From: Baffinella frigidus
Taxonomy: Eukaryota > Cryptophyceae > Cryptomonadales > Baffinellaceae
Reading direction: 5' to 3'
DNA: 11,025 bases
Assembly (NCBI GenBank): GCA_026770585.1
Contig: MU646517.1
Coordinates: 513,182 to 524,206, forward strand
Below, one piece after another: positions 1-5,416 of this stretch. How positions within the stretch are numbered: position 1 is the first letter of the stretch; the number at the start of each line of letters is the position of its first letter. The position numbers and the translations under genes are program-made. The notes beneath the pieces are model-generated. The model had not been told where the DNA came from. It ran no database searches and saw nothing but the letters and a program-made list of their open reading frames with translations.

Positions 1-62
1 CAAAACACAAACCCAAAACCCCAAACCCCAAACCCTCAACCCCAAACCCCAAACCCCCTCAG
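1..62 (+). repeat. C-rich telomere-like repeat, probable intron 3' end
   Basis: Degenerate CCCCAAA/CCCTCAA heptamers end in a pyrimidine-rich stretch and CCCCCCTCAG, directly before a peptide recognisable as aldo/keto reductase. This looks like an intron end rather than a chromosome end: the heptamers are imperfect and coding sequence follows at once. Confidence 0.6.
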
Positions 63-111
63 GCAAAACGCGGGCGATCGGGGTGATCAACTTCTGCGAA
101 TCCGCCCTGCG
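63..111 (+). pseudogene. Aldo/keto reductase exon A, copy 1
   Basis: Reads (G)KTRAIGVINFCESALR, matching the GKVRAIGVSNF strand-helix of the AKR TIM barrel, roughly the middle of a 300-residue NADPH-dependent carbonyl reductase. An acceptor (CCTCAG, AG at 61-62) precedes it and a donor (CTGCG|GTGTCA, GT at 112-113) ends it. The split Arg codon CG|G pairs in phase with exon B, which starts G TGC. The N-terminal half of AKR, carrying the catalytic Asp-Tyr-Lys-His residues, is not in the window, so the gene is partial here. It could be a living gene running off the left edge, but the duplicated and truncated copies downstream make a decayed or rearranged locus more likely. Confidence 0.7.
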
Positions 112-122
112 GTGTCAACCCT
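68..122 (+). repeat. 55-bp direct repeat, unit 1 (partner 384-438)
   Basis: Positions 68-122 and 384-438 are identical over 55 bases, 316 bases apart. The repeat covers most of AKR exon A, its donor and a few intron bases. The copy at 384 lacks the upstream acceptor. Confidence 0.9.
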
Positions 123-360
123 GAACCATACAACCTAAACCCTGTTAGGGTTTAGAGTTCAGGGTTCAGGGTTTGCTGGTTAGTGTTTAGGGTTTAGGGT
201 GTATGGTTCAGGGGTCAGGGTTTACAGGGTTTGTTGGTCAGGGTTTAGGGTTTAGGGTTCAGGGTTTATGGTTCAGGGGTTAGGGTTTGGAGTTCAGGGT
301 TCAGGGTTTGTTGGTCTGGGTTTAGGGTTTAGGGTTCAGGGGTTCGGGATTGCACGAGGG
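123..360 (+). repeat. G-rich telomere-like array (TTTAGGG type)
   Basis: Imperfect TTTAGGG/TTCAGGG/TTTATGG heptamers run with the G-rich strand on +, between two exon A copies. This is opposite to every other array inside the AKR locus, so an inversion or fold-back junction probably lies here. A short GA/G-rich stretch at 350-375 closes it. No coding sequence is visible. Confidence 0.85.
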
Positions 361-383
361 GGAAGAGGGGGGGTGCGTCCTTT

Positions 384-427
384 ACGCGGGCGATCGGGGT
401 GATCAACTTCTGCGAATCCGCCCTGCG
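384..427 (+). pseudogene. Aldo/keto reductase exon A, copy 2 (5' truncated)
   Basis: Same sequence as 68-111, reading TRAIGVINFCESALR with the same CTGCG|GTGTCA donor (GT at 428-429). The acceptor and the first codons are missing: the preceding bases are GCGTCCTTT instead of CTCAGGCAAA. It is therefore a truncated duplicate, although its donor still joins in phase to exon B. Identity to copy 1 indicates a recent duplication. Confidence 0.7.
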
Positions 428-430
428 GTG

Positions 431-982
431 TCAACCCTCACCCCTCAACCCTAAACCCTAACCCCTCAACCCTAAACCCTGAACCATAAACCATAAACCA
501 TAAACCATAAACCATAAACCCTCACCAACAAACCCTGTAAACCCTAAACCCTAAACCATAACCTCTGCACCATAAACCCCAAACCCTGACCAACAAACCC
601 TGTAAACCCTAACCCCTGAACCATAAACCGTAAACCGTAGACCCTAACCAACAAACCCTGAACCCTGAGCACTAAACCCAAAACCCTGAACCCTAAACCC
701 TCACCAACAAACCCTGAACCCTGAACTCTAATCCCTAACCCCTGAACTCTGAACCTAAACCCTAACCAACAAACCCTGAACCCTGAACTCTAAACCCTCA
801 CCCCTGAACCCTGCACCCTCAACTCTTAACCTTGAACCCTACCACACAATAAACCCTCAAACCTAAACCCTAAACCATAAACCGTAAACCCTCAAACCTA
901 AACCCCAGACCCCAAAACCCAAAACCCAAAACCCAAACCCCAAACCACAACCCCCAAAACGCAACCCCAAACCCTAACCTAG
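431..982 (+). repeat. Long C-rich telomere-like array acting as probable intron
   Basis: About 550 bases of degenerate CCCTAAA, CCCTGAA, CCCTCAA and CCATAAA units, with interspersed ACCAACAAACCCTG higher-order motifs repeating every 60-130 bases. It lies between the exon A donor and the exon B acceptor (CCCTAACCTAG, AG at 981-982). The acceptor itself is a one-base variant of the repeat unit. No ORF or RNA gene is visible. Confidence 0.8.
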
Positions 983-1047
983 GTGCGTGCTCGCCACCGC
1001 GACAATCGCCCCCGCTGTCAACTACTTCCTCCTACACCCCGGGATGG
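983..1047 (+). pseudogene. Aldo/keto reductase exon B
   Basis: In frame from G|TGC the exon reads CVLATATIAPAVNYFLLHPG plus Met and a split Gly. This matches the AKR segment P-A-V-N-Q-x-x-x-HP, the barrel strand contacting the cofactor. The usual Gln after Asn is Tyr here. It joins exon A in phase (CTGCG + GTGC gives Leu-Arg-Cys). It ends at ATGG|GTATAT (GT 1048-1049), whose phase fits exon C starting GC (G+GC = Gly). It is the only copy of this exon seen. The phase agreement at both ends is good evidence that this was a real spliced exon. Confidence 0.7.
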
Positions 1048-1149
1048 GTATATCCCTCTCTTCGCCTTTTTCCCCACCAAGGGCCAGCCGTATCGGTGCT
1101 CTTCCCTGCCCGCTAAACCCTAAAACATAAACCCTAAACCCTAACCCAG

Positions 1150-1182
1150 GTCCGGACGCGCACGGCCTCCGCTCCTTCGGTA
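1150..1182 (+). pseudogene. Aldo/keto reductase exon C, copy 1 (5' fragment)
   Basis: After the acceptor CCCTAACCCAG (AG 1148-1149) the sequence reads (G)PDAHGLRSFGT, a diverged form of the (G)EARGIRSFVYG opening of the full exon C. Homology stops after about 33 bases and runs into C-rich repeat. The acceptor is again a telomere-like unit ending in AG. Confidence 0.5.
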
Positions 1183-1266
1183 CACCCTCAACCCCTGCCA
1201 GTGCACACTAAACCCCTATCAAAACACCTTGACACCCTAAACCTATATTGTAGAATTAGGGTTGGC

Positions 1267-1295
1267 TTGGATTCGGGCTCCGCTTCTTCGGTACA
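1267..1295 (+). pseudogene. Aldo/keto reductase exon C, copy 2 (remnant)
   Basis: The string GGCTCCGCTTCTTCGGTAC matches GGCCTCCGCTCCTTCGGTAC of copy 1, and both are followed by an ACCCTCAAC-like stretch. A degraded duplicate of the exon C start and its flank; the reading frame is not maintained. Confidence 0.4.
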
Positions 1296-1348
1296 ACCTC
1301 AACACCTTCCAACACACTTACACCCCTAAAACTACTGCCCATACCCCT

Positions 1349-1474
1349 AACAATACACCATGAACTCCCAACAATACACTCTAAACCCCCAACGATACAC
1401 CCTCAACCCCTAACAATACACCCTCAACCCCTAACAACACACCCTCAACCCCAAACAAAACACCCTACACCCCT
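1349..1474 (+). repeat. 21-bp minisatellite, six units
   Basis: Six consecutive 21-base units begin at 1349, 1370, 1391, 1412, 1433 and 1454, each a variant of AACAATACACCCTCAACCCCT. The unit contains the CCCTCAA heptamer variant, so it probably grew from telomere-like repeat. Confidence 0.9.
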
Positions 1475-1526
1475 AAAACTACAAAACCCCAAACCTGGAC
1501 GCTAAAATCCGAAACTAAAACACTAG

Positions 1527-1577
1527 GCGAGGCGCGCGGCATCCGGTCCTTCGTGTACGGGGCGGTCCTAGAGCCAT
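1527..1577 (+). pseudogene. Aldo/keto reductase exon C, copy 3 (5' fragment)
   Basis: Acceptor AACACTAG (AG 1525-1526), then (G)EARGIRSFVYGAVLEP, nearly the same as the start of copy 4, 230 bases downstream. Homology also covers about 30 bases of upstream intron. It is lost after the Glu-Pro codons, so everything after the GALGEP motif is missing. A truncated tandem duplicate. Confidence 0.65.
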
Positions 1578-1584
1578 TTATGCT

Positions 1585-1600
1585 ATCTTATGCATAAGAT
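1585..1600. repeat. 16-bp perfect palindrome
   Basis: ATCTTATGCATAAGAT is its own reverse complement. It sits just past the truncation point of exon C copy 3, which makes it a candidate rearrangement junction. The following stretch to 1740 shows no gene. Confidence 0.7.
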
Positions 1601-1756
1601 TCATGACAAGATACCATCCACCACCCATCAGATGACACCAAACGGCGCATTCTCGTCAGATTTCCGCCCAACCCGGCCCTGAAAACATCCAAGCCAGCCC
1701 GAATTCCACAAGAAAACCCCAGACCTCAAGGCTCAAAACCGAAACCGAAACACTAG

Positions 1757-1892
1757 GCGAGACGCGTGGCATCCGGTCGTTCGTGTACGGAGCGCTCGGC
1801 GAGCCCGCGCCCCTCCCTGAGCTGCTCACCAGCCCTGTGGTGACGCGGATCGCGAAGGAGCATGGGCGAACGCCGGAGGAGGTTGCACTGCG
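1757..1892 (+). pseudogene. Aldo/keto reductase exon C, copy 4 (complete)
   Basis: The fullest exon C: 136 bases from acceptor AACACTAG (AG 1755-1756) to donor CTGCG|GTAATC (GT 1893-1894). It reads (G)ETRGIRSFVYGALGEPAP, then PELLTSPVVTRIAKEHG, then RTPEEVALR. These are the AKR Y-S-P-L-G position (here Y-G-A-L-G), the 'sPvv..iA..hg.tp..valrW' helix, and the last turn before the conserved Trp, which lies in exon D. The split Arg codon CG|G fits all exon D copies with an AG|(A/G)TGG start. It is open throughout and could be spliced into a sensible protein, so this copy may be functional if N-terminal exons exist upstream. Confidence 0.75.
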
Positions 1893-1949
1893 GTAATCCC
1901 CCCCACAATCTCGTTAGAAAAGGGGGCAGTTTCTGGCCCCTTTCCGAAG
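1893..1949 (+). other. Possible 57-base intron between exon C copies
   Basis: Runs from donor GTAATCCCCCCC to TTCCGAAGTCAG (AG at about 1951-1952). If used, exon C copies 4 and 5 would be consecutive. A mature mRNA should include only one, because copies 4 and 5 encode the same segment. Confidence 0.35.
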
Positions 1950-2079
1950 TCAGTTCCTTCACAAAACCAACACATGAACCCCTGGGCGAGCCAGCGCCCC
2001 TCTCCGCGCTCTTGACCAGCCCTGTGGTTGAGAGGATTGCTAAGGATCATTTTCGCACGCCGGAGGAGGTGGCGCTGCG
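1950..2079 (+). pseudogene. Aldo/keto reductase exon C, copy 5 (diverged 5' end)
   Basis: From 1982 this aligns without gaps to copy 4 at a constant 187-base offset. It reads LGEPAPLSALLTSPVVERI, then AKDHFRTPEEVALR, and ends at the same CTGCG|GTAATCCCCCCC donor (GT 2080-2081). Its first part (SSFTKPTHEP) replaces IRSFVYGA and no longer resembles AKR well. Sharing donor and intron start with copy 4 shows the duplication covered the exon end plus intron. The frame is open, so this is an alternative or mutually exclusive exon at best and a relic at worst. Confidence 0.7.
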
Positions 2080-2094
2080 GTAATCCCCCCCGAT

Positions 2095-2350
2095 CCCTGA
2101 ACCCTCGACCCTGAAGCCTGAATTATGGACCCTAAACTCTCAACCCTGGACCCTCAACCCTCAACCCTCAACCCTCAACCCTGGACCCTCAACCCTGGAC
2201 CCTGAACCCTTGACCCTGGACCCTGGAACCTGGACCCTGAATCCTGAACCCTGAACCTCGAACCCTAACCCCTAACCCCTAACCCCTACCCCCTAACCCC
2301 TCACCCCTAAACCTTAACCCCTAACCCCTCACCCCTAAAACCTAAACCCT
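2095..2350 (+). repeat. C-rich telomere-like array (CCCTGAA/CCCTCAA/CCCTGGA)
   Basis: About 250 bases of degenerate heptamers between the exon C donor and the first exon D copy. Runs of CCCTCAA, CCCTGGA and CCCCTAA show local homogenisation. No coding sequence. Confidence 0.85.
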
Positions 2351-2356
2351 ACGCAG

Positions 2357-2399
2357 ATGGGCGCTACAAAGCGGAGTAACAGTCTCGGCTCGCCCAACC
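2357..2399 (+). pseudogene. Aldo/keto reductase exon D, copy 1 (truncated)
   Basis: Acceptor CCCTACGCAG (AG 2355-2356), then A|TGG in the phase demanded by exon C, giving (R)WALQSGVTVSARPT. This is the AKR RWALQ-x-G-V-V-V segment that precedes the cofactor-phosphate-binding loop. It then runs into CCCAAACCCT repeat, so the C-terminal part of the exon is lost. Confidence 0.65.
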
Positions 2400-2470
2400 C
2401 CAAACCCTCAACCCGAACCCCTGAACCCTGCATGTAACCCCTCACCCCTACGCCCCACCCTCCTTGCCAG

Positions 2471-2504
2471 ATGGGCTCTACAGAGCGGGGTAGCAGTCTC
2501 AGCC
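2471..2504 (+). pseudogene. Aldo/keto reductase exon D, copy 2 (truncated)
   Basis: Acceptor CCTTGCCAG (AG 2469-2470), then A|TGG GCT CTA CAG, giving (R)WALQSGVAVSA. It is cut off by a (TC)n microsatellite. The ATG at 2471 opens a different frame and is not the coding frame. Confidence 0.65.
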
Positions 2505-2576
2505 TCTCTCTCTCTCTCCCTCCCTCTCACTTTTTTCACTCCCTCTTTCTCTCGCTCTCTGCCTCTCTCTCTCAAC
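2502..2576 (+). repeat. Polypyrimidine (CT)n tract
   Basis: About 75 bases almost wholly of C and T (CTCTCTCT, TTTTTTC, CTCTCGCTCTC) between a truncated exon D copy and a fold-back element. It resembles an expanded splice-acceptor polypyrimidine tract, but no AG|exon follows it directly. Confidence 0.7.
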
Positions 2577-2578
2577 CG

Positions 2579-2726
2579 TATCTCAGAAAACGAGTTCTAA
2601 AACTCGTTTTCTTAAGTCAATCCCCCTACAAATTCGTCAACTTATTCTTTACTCTCCGCATAAGTTGACAAATTTATAGGGGAATTGACTTAAGAAAACG
2701 AGTTTTAGAACTCGTTTTCTGAGATA
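2579..2726. mobile_element. TA-flanked fold-back MITE with compound hairpin arms
   Basis: 148 bases. The left arm (2579-2645) and the right arm (2660-2726) are reverse complements over 67 bases with three mismatches, around a 14-base loop. The ends are TATCTCAGAAAACGAG, so the element can be read as TCTCAG...CTGAGA inside a TA duplication, as for Tc1/mariner-type elements. Each arm contains its own stem (AAAACGAGTT-CTAA-AACTCGTTTT), so a single strand could fold as a cross. AT-richer than its surroundings, no transposase inside. It lies in an AKR intron between exon D copies 2 and 3. Confidence 0.85.
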
Positions 2727-2749
2727 AAACCCCGAACCCCGAACACAAG

Positions 2750-2785
2750 TGGGCGTGGCAGAGCGGAGTAGCAGTCTCAAATTGA
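2750..2785 (+). pseudogene. Aldo/keto reductase exon D, copy 3 (broken)
   Basis: Reads WAWQSGVAVSN then TGA at 2783-2785. The base expected between the acceptor AG and TGG is missing (ACACAAG|TGG), so it would also shift frame if spliced. Leu is Trp in WALQ. Clearly dead. Confidence 0.65.
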
Positions 2786-2880
2786 CGTTGATCCTGTTTA
2801 CAACCAGTATTTAAAAGTCAGCAAGGCAAAATCGAAAGGCACGCCAGCGAATTTCAGTAGTAAACCCAAGCCCTACGCAG

Positions 2881-3097
2881 GTGGGCGCTGCAGAGCGGGG
2901 TAGCAGTCTCAGTGCGGCCGACGGCAGCCTTCGGTCTGGGCTTCTCAAAGTGCAAAGACGACTCGGTCAGGCCCGTCCCTCTACTGAAAACTGCCAGCCC
3001 GTATTTCAGATTCGAGGTGCCTCACATTCCACCAAGTGGCTCCAATCCGCTGGGCGGCATGACTGAAAGAGAAATGCATGAGGGTGACAGGACTTAG
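2881..3097 (+). pseudogene. Aldo/keto reductase exon D, copy 4 (longest)
   Basis: Acceptor CCCTACGCAG (AG 2879-2880), then G|TGG, giving (R)WALQSGVAVSVRPTAAFGL, then GFSKCKDD, and an open frame to TAG at 3095-3097. The first 25 or so residues fit the AKR W-x-L-Q and cofactor-loop region; the tail after KCKDD has no obvious AKR match. Acceptor and flank match copy 1. For a working gene, an internal donor would have to join it to the C-terminal exon at 3345. I see no convincing donor, and an A-family element lies between. Confidence 0.65.
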
Positions 3098-3122
3098 CGA
3101 AATACGGGCCCGGGGTTTTCAG
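2984..3122. repeat. Weak inverted repeat across the exon D tail
   Basis: 2984-3009 (starting CTGAAAACTGCC, ending CGTATTTCAG) pairs imperfectly with 3097-3122 (starting GCGAAATACGGG, ending GGTTTTCAG). This may be an old TIR element that replaced the original end of exon D copy 4, which would explain the non-AKR tail. The arms are short and mismatched. Confidence 0.4.
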
Positions 3123-3189
3123 TTGCTCTTCCTGCGAACCGTATCAATGCAGACTTTCAACCCCCCAACCCCTCAAAATCGTAAACCCC

Positions 3190-3312
3190 TACAGGGGGGC
3201 CTCGCTCATAAGAAAACGCCCCCCCCCCCTAGGACCACCACAGGGCCCTACCCATAGCCCTACTGTAGGGTCCTAGGAGGAGGCAGTTTCTTATGAGCGA
3301 GGTACCCCTGTA
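3190..3312. mobile_element. A-family TIR element A1
   Basis: 123 bases between TA dinucleotides. The left end is CAGGGGGGCCTCGCTCATAAG and the right end is its near complement CTTATGAGCGAGGTACCCCTG. The core carries CCTAGGACC...GGGTCCTAGG palindromes and a run of C. Non-coding; lies in the last AKR intron. Confidence 0.85.
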
Positions 3313-3344
3313 ACTTACCCCGACTTTCAACCCCCCCCCTGCAG

Positions 3345-3494
3345 GTGTGCGGGGCGGGGCTAGGAATGCGCGCCGGAAGCTTCGGGTGGACGCTGACGGA
3401 TACTGAGATGGCTGCGCTCGATGGGATGCAAGGCCCGGACCAGAACCCGACGCTCTTTTCATCTTCGGGGTGCCCGGGTGGGTTTGTGTTTTGA
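3345..3494 (+). pseudogene. Aldo/keto reductase C-terminal exon (E)
   Basis: After CCCCCCCTGCAG (AG 3343-3344) the frame reads VCGAGLGMRAGSFGWTLTDT, then EMAALDGMQGPDQNPTLFSS, then SGCPGGFVF, stop TGA 3492-3494. The F-x-W-x-L-T-x-x-E-M-A-A-L-D motif is the conserved AKR C-terminal helix. The DxNPTLFSS-GCP tail resembles tails I recall from algal AKR proteins. The exon is intact, single copy and has a natural stop, so it is probably the genuine 3' end of the gene. A TGTAAA at 3544-3549 would fit a green-algal type poly(A) signal but is only one short match. Confidence 0.75.
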
Positions 3495-3578
3495 CGTTTT
3501 GTTTGGCGAGAAATGATCAGGGGTCTTGGATGATTCGTGTCTCTGTAAATGTTCACGCCACTCCACTCCACGCGACCC
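3495..3578 (+). other. AKR 3' flank, partly repeated at about 3995-4045
   Basis: The stretch ATTCGTGTCTCTGTAAATG...CACGCCACTCCACTCC recurs in diverged form near 3995-4045 (TTTCGTGTCTCTGCAGATATG...CACGCCACTC). No further gene is seen. Confidence 0.45.
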
Positions 3579-3810
3579 TACAGGGGTACCTCGCTCATAC
3601 GAAACCGCCTCCCCCTAGGACCCTACAGTAGGACCATGCCTGGGGTCCTATGGTAGTCCTAGGGGGGGGGGCGTTTCTTATCCCTTAAGTGGCGAGTAGG
3701 CTCATACGCCCTACGGTAGGGCCCTAGGACCTGCCTAGGGCGAGTTAGGGCGAATATTCGCCCGACAGCAACTTCAGGGATAGGCGGGGTACAGCTCCTG
3801 TACCCCTGTA
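3579..3810. mobile_element. A-family TIR element A2, interrupted by B1
   Basis: The left end TACAGGGGTACCTCGCTCAT and the usual A core run to GGCGTTTCTTA at 3680. There the B-family element B1 begins, at a TA that occurs in the A right arm (TTTCTTATGAGCG). After B1 the sequence resumes as a diverged A end, finishing TACCCCTGTA at 3810. The stretch around 3786-3806 forms its own GGGGTACAG-CTC-CTGTACCCC hairpin. Confidence 0.65.
3679..3782 (+). mobile_element. B-family TIR element B1 (nested in A2)
   Basis: 104 bases from TATCCCTTAAGTGGCGAGTA to CAACTTCAGGGATA. It holds the B core (CCCTACGGTAGGGCCCTAGG, ACCTGCCTAGG) and a perfect 16-base palindrome GGGCGAATATTCGCCC at 3748-3763. Flanked by TA. 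Confidence 0.85.
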
Positions 3811-3890
3811 CTTGTACCCCCCCGTTCGACTCCCGCCATTGAGGGGCCAGGAGGAGAAATGGCGCCGCCGCCGCGAGTGTCAATAAGTGA

Positions 3891-3973
3891 GTGAGAGACA
3901 CCACGCTCCATTTCTTGAGTGAGAGACACCACGCTCCATTTCTTGAGTGAGAGACACCACGCTCCATTTCTCC
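3891..3973 (+). repeat. 28-bp tandem repeat, three units
   Basis: GTGAGAGACACCACGCTCCA plus TTTCTTGA repeats at 3891, 3919 and 3947. The GAGAGACACC motif recurs singly at about 4206, 4230, 4254 and 4268. Confidence 0.9.
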
Positions 3974-4150
3974 ACGCGATTATTCACAACCATGGACTTT
4001 TCGTGTCTCTGCAGATATGCACGCCACTCATCCCCACGAGACCCCACGCCCGCTTTGTCCGACTCCCGCCGTTCTCCTCAGGCGCCGCGAAGAGAAATAG
4101 CGCCGGCGCCCTAGAATCGGTCCAGGGTTCAGGGACACGGAACAGCCAAG

Positions 4151-4259
4151 GTCTCTGGCCATTTCTTGGGAAACACAGAGGCGCCGGGGCACTCGCGGCC
4201 GCGAGTGAGAGACACCATCCCCGCGCGTGGGAGACACCAAGAAATGGCGCGTGAGAGAC
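4151..4259. repeat. Inverted repeat with central 18-bp palindrome
   Basis: GTCTCT...CCATTTCTTGG (4151-4169) pairs with CCAAGAAATGG...GAGAGAC (4237-4259). Between them lies the perfect palindrome CACTCGCGGCCGCGAGTG (4190-4207). The GTCTCT/AGAGAC ends match the 28-bp repeat, so the hairpin is built from copies of that unit in opposite orientation. Confidence 0.6.
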
Positions 4260-4355
4260 ACGCCTTGAGAGACACCACGCGATTGTTCGGATCGTACGGA
4301 ACATGGCCACCATGACACCCTCCTGCGGAGGCCTTGTTGGATCAGACCGTATCCC

Positions 4356-4460
4356 TATCCCTTTAGTGGCCATGCCGTCAAATTTGACGGCCAAGAGGTC
4401 CTAGGCATGTCCTAGTGCCCTACGGTAGGGCGTATGAGCCTACTGGCCACTTGAGGGATA
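4356..4460 (-). mobile_element. B-family TIR element B2
   Basis: 105 bases from TATCCCTTTAGTGGCCA to TGGCCACTTGAGGGATA, reversed relative to B1. Contains CCCTACGGTAGGGC and the perfect 18-base palindrome GCCGTCAAATTTGACGGC (4374-4391) where B1 has GGGCGAATATTCGCCC. Confidence 0.85.
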
Positions 4461-4492
4461 TGGGGCATTCCTCCCCCACACGATACTTGCTG

Positions 4493-4620
4493 TACAGGGG
4501 TACCTCGCTCATAAGAAAGCGCTCCCCCCCTAGGACCACCATATGGCCCTAGGCATGGTCCTGCTGTACATGTAGGGTCCTACGAGGAGGCGGTTTCTCA
4601 TGAGCGAGGTGCCCTCTGTA
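4493..4620. mobile_element. A-family TIR element A3
   Basis: 128 bases from TACAGGGGTACCTCGCTCAT to TCATGAGCGAGGTGCCCTCTGTA. The core holds CCTAGGACC, CCATATGG and AGGGTCCTACG. Its right terminal TA is also the left terminal TA of A4. Confidence 0.85.
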
Positions 4621-4727
4621 CAGGGGTACCTCGCTCATAAGAAACCAAGGCCCCCTAGGACCCTGCGGTAGGGCCCTGTGGTGGTCCTAGGGGTGTTGTC
4701 GTTTCTTATGAGCGAGGTACCCCTGTA
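4619..4727. mobile_element. A-family TIR element A4, abutting A3
   Basis: 109 bases with near-perfect ends: TACAGGGGTACCTCGCTCAT and its complement before TA at 4726-4727. The core is CCCCTAGGACC...GGTCCTAGGGG around GCGGTAGGGCCC. It shares TA 4619-4620 with A3. Confidence 0.88.
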
Positions 4728-4849
4728 CTGACTGCCACGACCTGACCCCTCCTGTGTAACGCCTCTCCCTGCCCAACCCATCCTCTTTCCGCTGTTGTGG
4801 ATTCCGATGTTTACTCCGAGGGCACGTGCTGCCCGTGATTGGGGCTCAC

Positions 4850-4925
4850 CCCGAGTACAGTCGACGTAATGGCCCGAGGCGGGCTCGTCCTGGACTACAG
4901 TGTAGGTCTTCAGAGCGGTCGTGCC
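4850..4925 (-). pseudogene. Unidentified minus-strand exon family 'VVQDEPASG', copy 1
   Basis: The minus frame reads GTTALKTYTVVQDEPASGHY, then VDCTRG, ending at a consensus-like donor G|GTGAGC (GT at plus 4848-4849). The VVQDEPASG block recurs at 6391-6430 and 6520-6565 with only synonymous change (CAG/CAA, TCG/TCA), which argues for a coding history in this frame and strand. The protein family is not recognised. The frame is open over a longer stretch (down to 4635), but the part beyond the donor enters an A element, so I stop at the donor. Confidence 0.5.
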
Positions 4926-4976
4926 ACAGGGATCACTCCTCAATGCGATCCATCAAGGATGCTGTCCTCAGATATA

Positions 4977-5081
4977 TATCCCATAATTGGCGAGGGGGTC
5001 TTAAAGGACCCCCTACAGGTCCTAGGCAGGTCCTAGGGCCCTACGGTAGCGCCTATGAGCCTACTCGCCTTTTGAGGGATA
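4977..5081 (-). mobile_element. B-family TIR element B3 (diverged)
   Basis: 105 bases from TATCCCATAATTGGCGAG to CTCGCCTTTTGAGGGATA, reverse orientation. It carries CCTAGGCAGGTCCTAGGGCC and CTACGGTAG. The variable hairpin is GGGGGTC-TTAAAG-GACCCCC (4994-5013). The terminal arms changed together (GGCGAG/CTCGCC). Confidence 0.75.
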
Positions 5082-5104
5082 CGTGACGAGGCACTCCTAC
5101 CGTG

Positions 5105-5312
5105 TAGTTGACTAATTCCTGGCTACTTATGACCACTAAGTGGACCTCGCAGGTGGTCAACTCTCGCCCCCCCCCGGCCACCGTAGGGCCCTAGGCATAG
5201 GCCTACTGTAGGGTCCTAGGAGGAGGCGTTTTGTAATGAGTGAGGTACCCCTGTAAGTTGACTTCGCGGGTGGTTCACTCTCACCCCCCCTGACCCTGCG
5301 GATCAGACAGTA
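5105..5312. repeat. Tandem segmental duplication, unit I
   Basis: Starts TAGTTGACTAATTCCTGG, passes through CTCGCAGGTGGTCAACTC and a C-run, then a left-truncated A element, then CACTCTCACCCCCCC and CCTGCGGATCAGAC. Unit II at 5415-5621 has the same order. A third copy of the AGTTGAC-TCGC-GGTGGT motif sits at 5256-5288 within unit I. Confidence 0.8.
5168..5255. mobile_element. A-family element A5, left end missing
   Basis: The core CCGTAGGGCCCTAGGCATAG...GGGTCCTAGG and the right end GAGTGAGGTACCCCTGTA are present. The left TIR is replaced by a C-run. Confidence 0.7.
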
Positions 5313-5416
5313 TAACCCTTAAGTGGCGAGTAGGTGCATACGCCCTACGGTAGGGTCCTAGGACCTGCCTAGGGTGAGAAAGGGCGATTAATCGCCCGTC
5401 CGCCACTTAAGGGATA
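5313..5416 (+). mobile_element. B-family TIR element B4
   Basis: 104 bases from TAACCCTTAAGTGGCGAGTA to CCGCCACTTAAGGGATA. Core CCCTACGGTAGGGTCCTAGG; perfect palindrome GGGCGATTAATCGCCC at 5382-5397. It sits exactly at the TA joining duplication units I and II. Confidence 0.85.

Larger units (their letters stand above)
3811..4350. repeat. Duplicated, hairpin-rich intergenic block
   Basis: Two diverged copies of a roughly 200-base segment lie side by side: CGACTCCCGCC(A/G)TT, then GGCGCCG and GAGAAATGGCGCCG, then GAGTGAGAGACACC units, then CACGCGATT(A/G)TTC. The copies start near 3826 and 4058. ORFs of about 100-136 codons on both strands overlap here but follow the repeats and show no recognisable protein, so I call no gene. 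Confidence 0.5.

Noticed and set aside
2471-2668. + strand ORF starting MGSTERGSS and the similar one at 2881
   Set aside because: These are shifted frames of AKR exon D; the true frame reads WALQSGVAV with a matching splice phase. The 2471 ORF then runs into a microsatellite and a fold-back element.
2351-2912. Four 30-base GGGCGCT-CAGAGCGG-GTAGCAGTC repeats as a tRNA-like or regulatory repeat
   Set aside because: Translation in the phase set by the preceding exon gives RWALQSGVAVS in each, the AKR segment expected next, so they are exon copies.
3229-3571. Minus-strand ORFs of 77 and 103 codons
   Set aside because: They are antisense to the AKR C-terminal exon and to element A1.
3919-4394. 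ORFs of 96-136 codons on both strands
   Set aside because: They overlap each other in competing frames across duplicated 28-bp and hairpin repeats, with low-complexity Arg/Ser/Pro products and no family signal.
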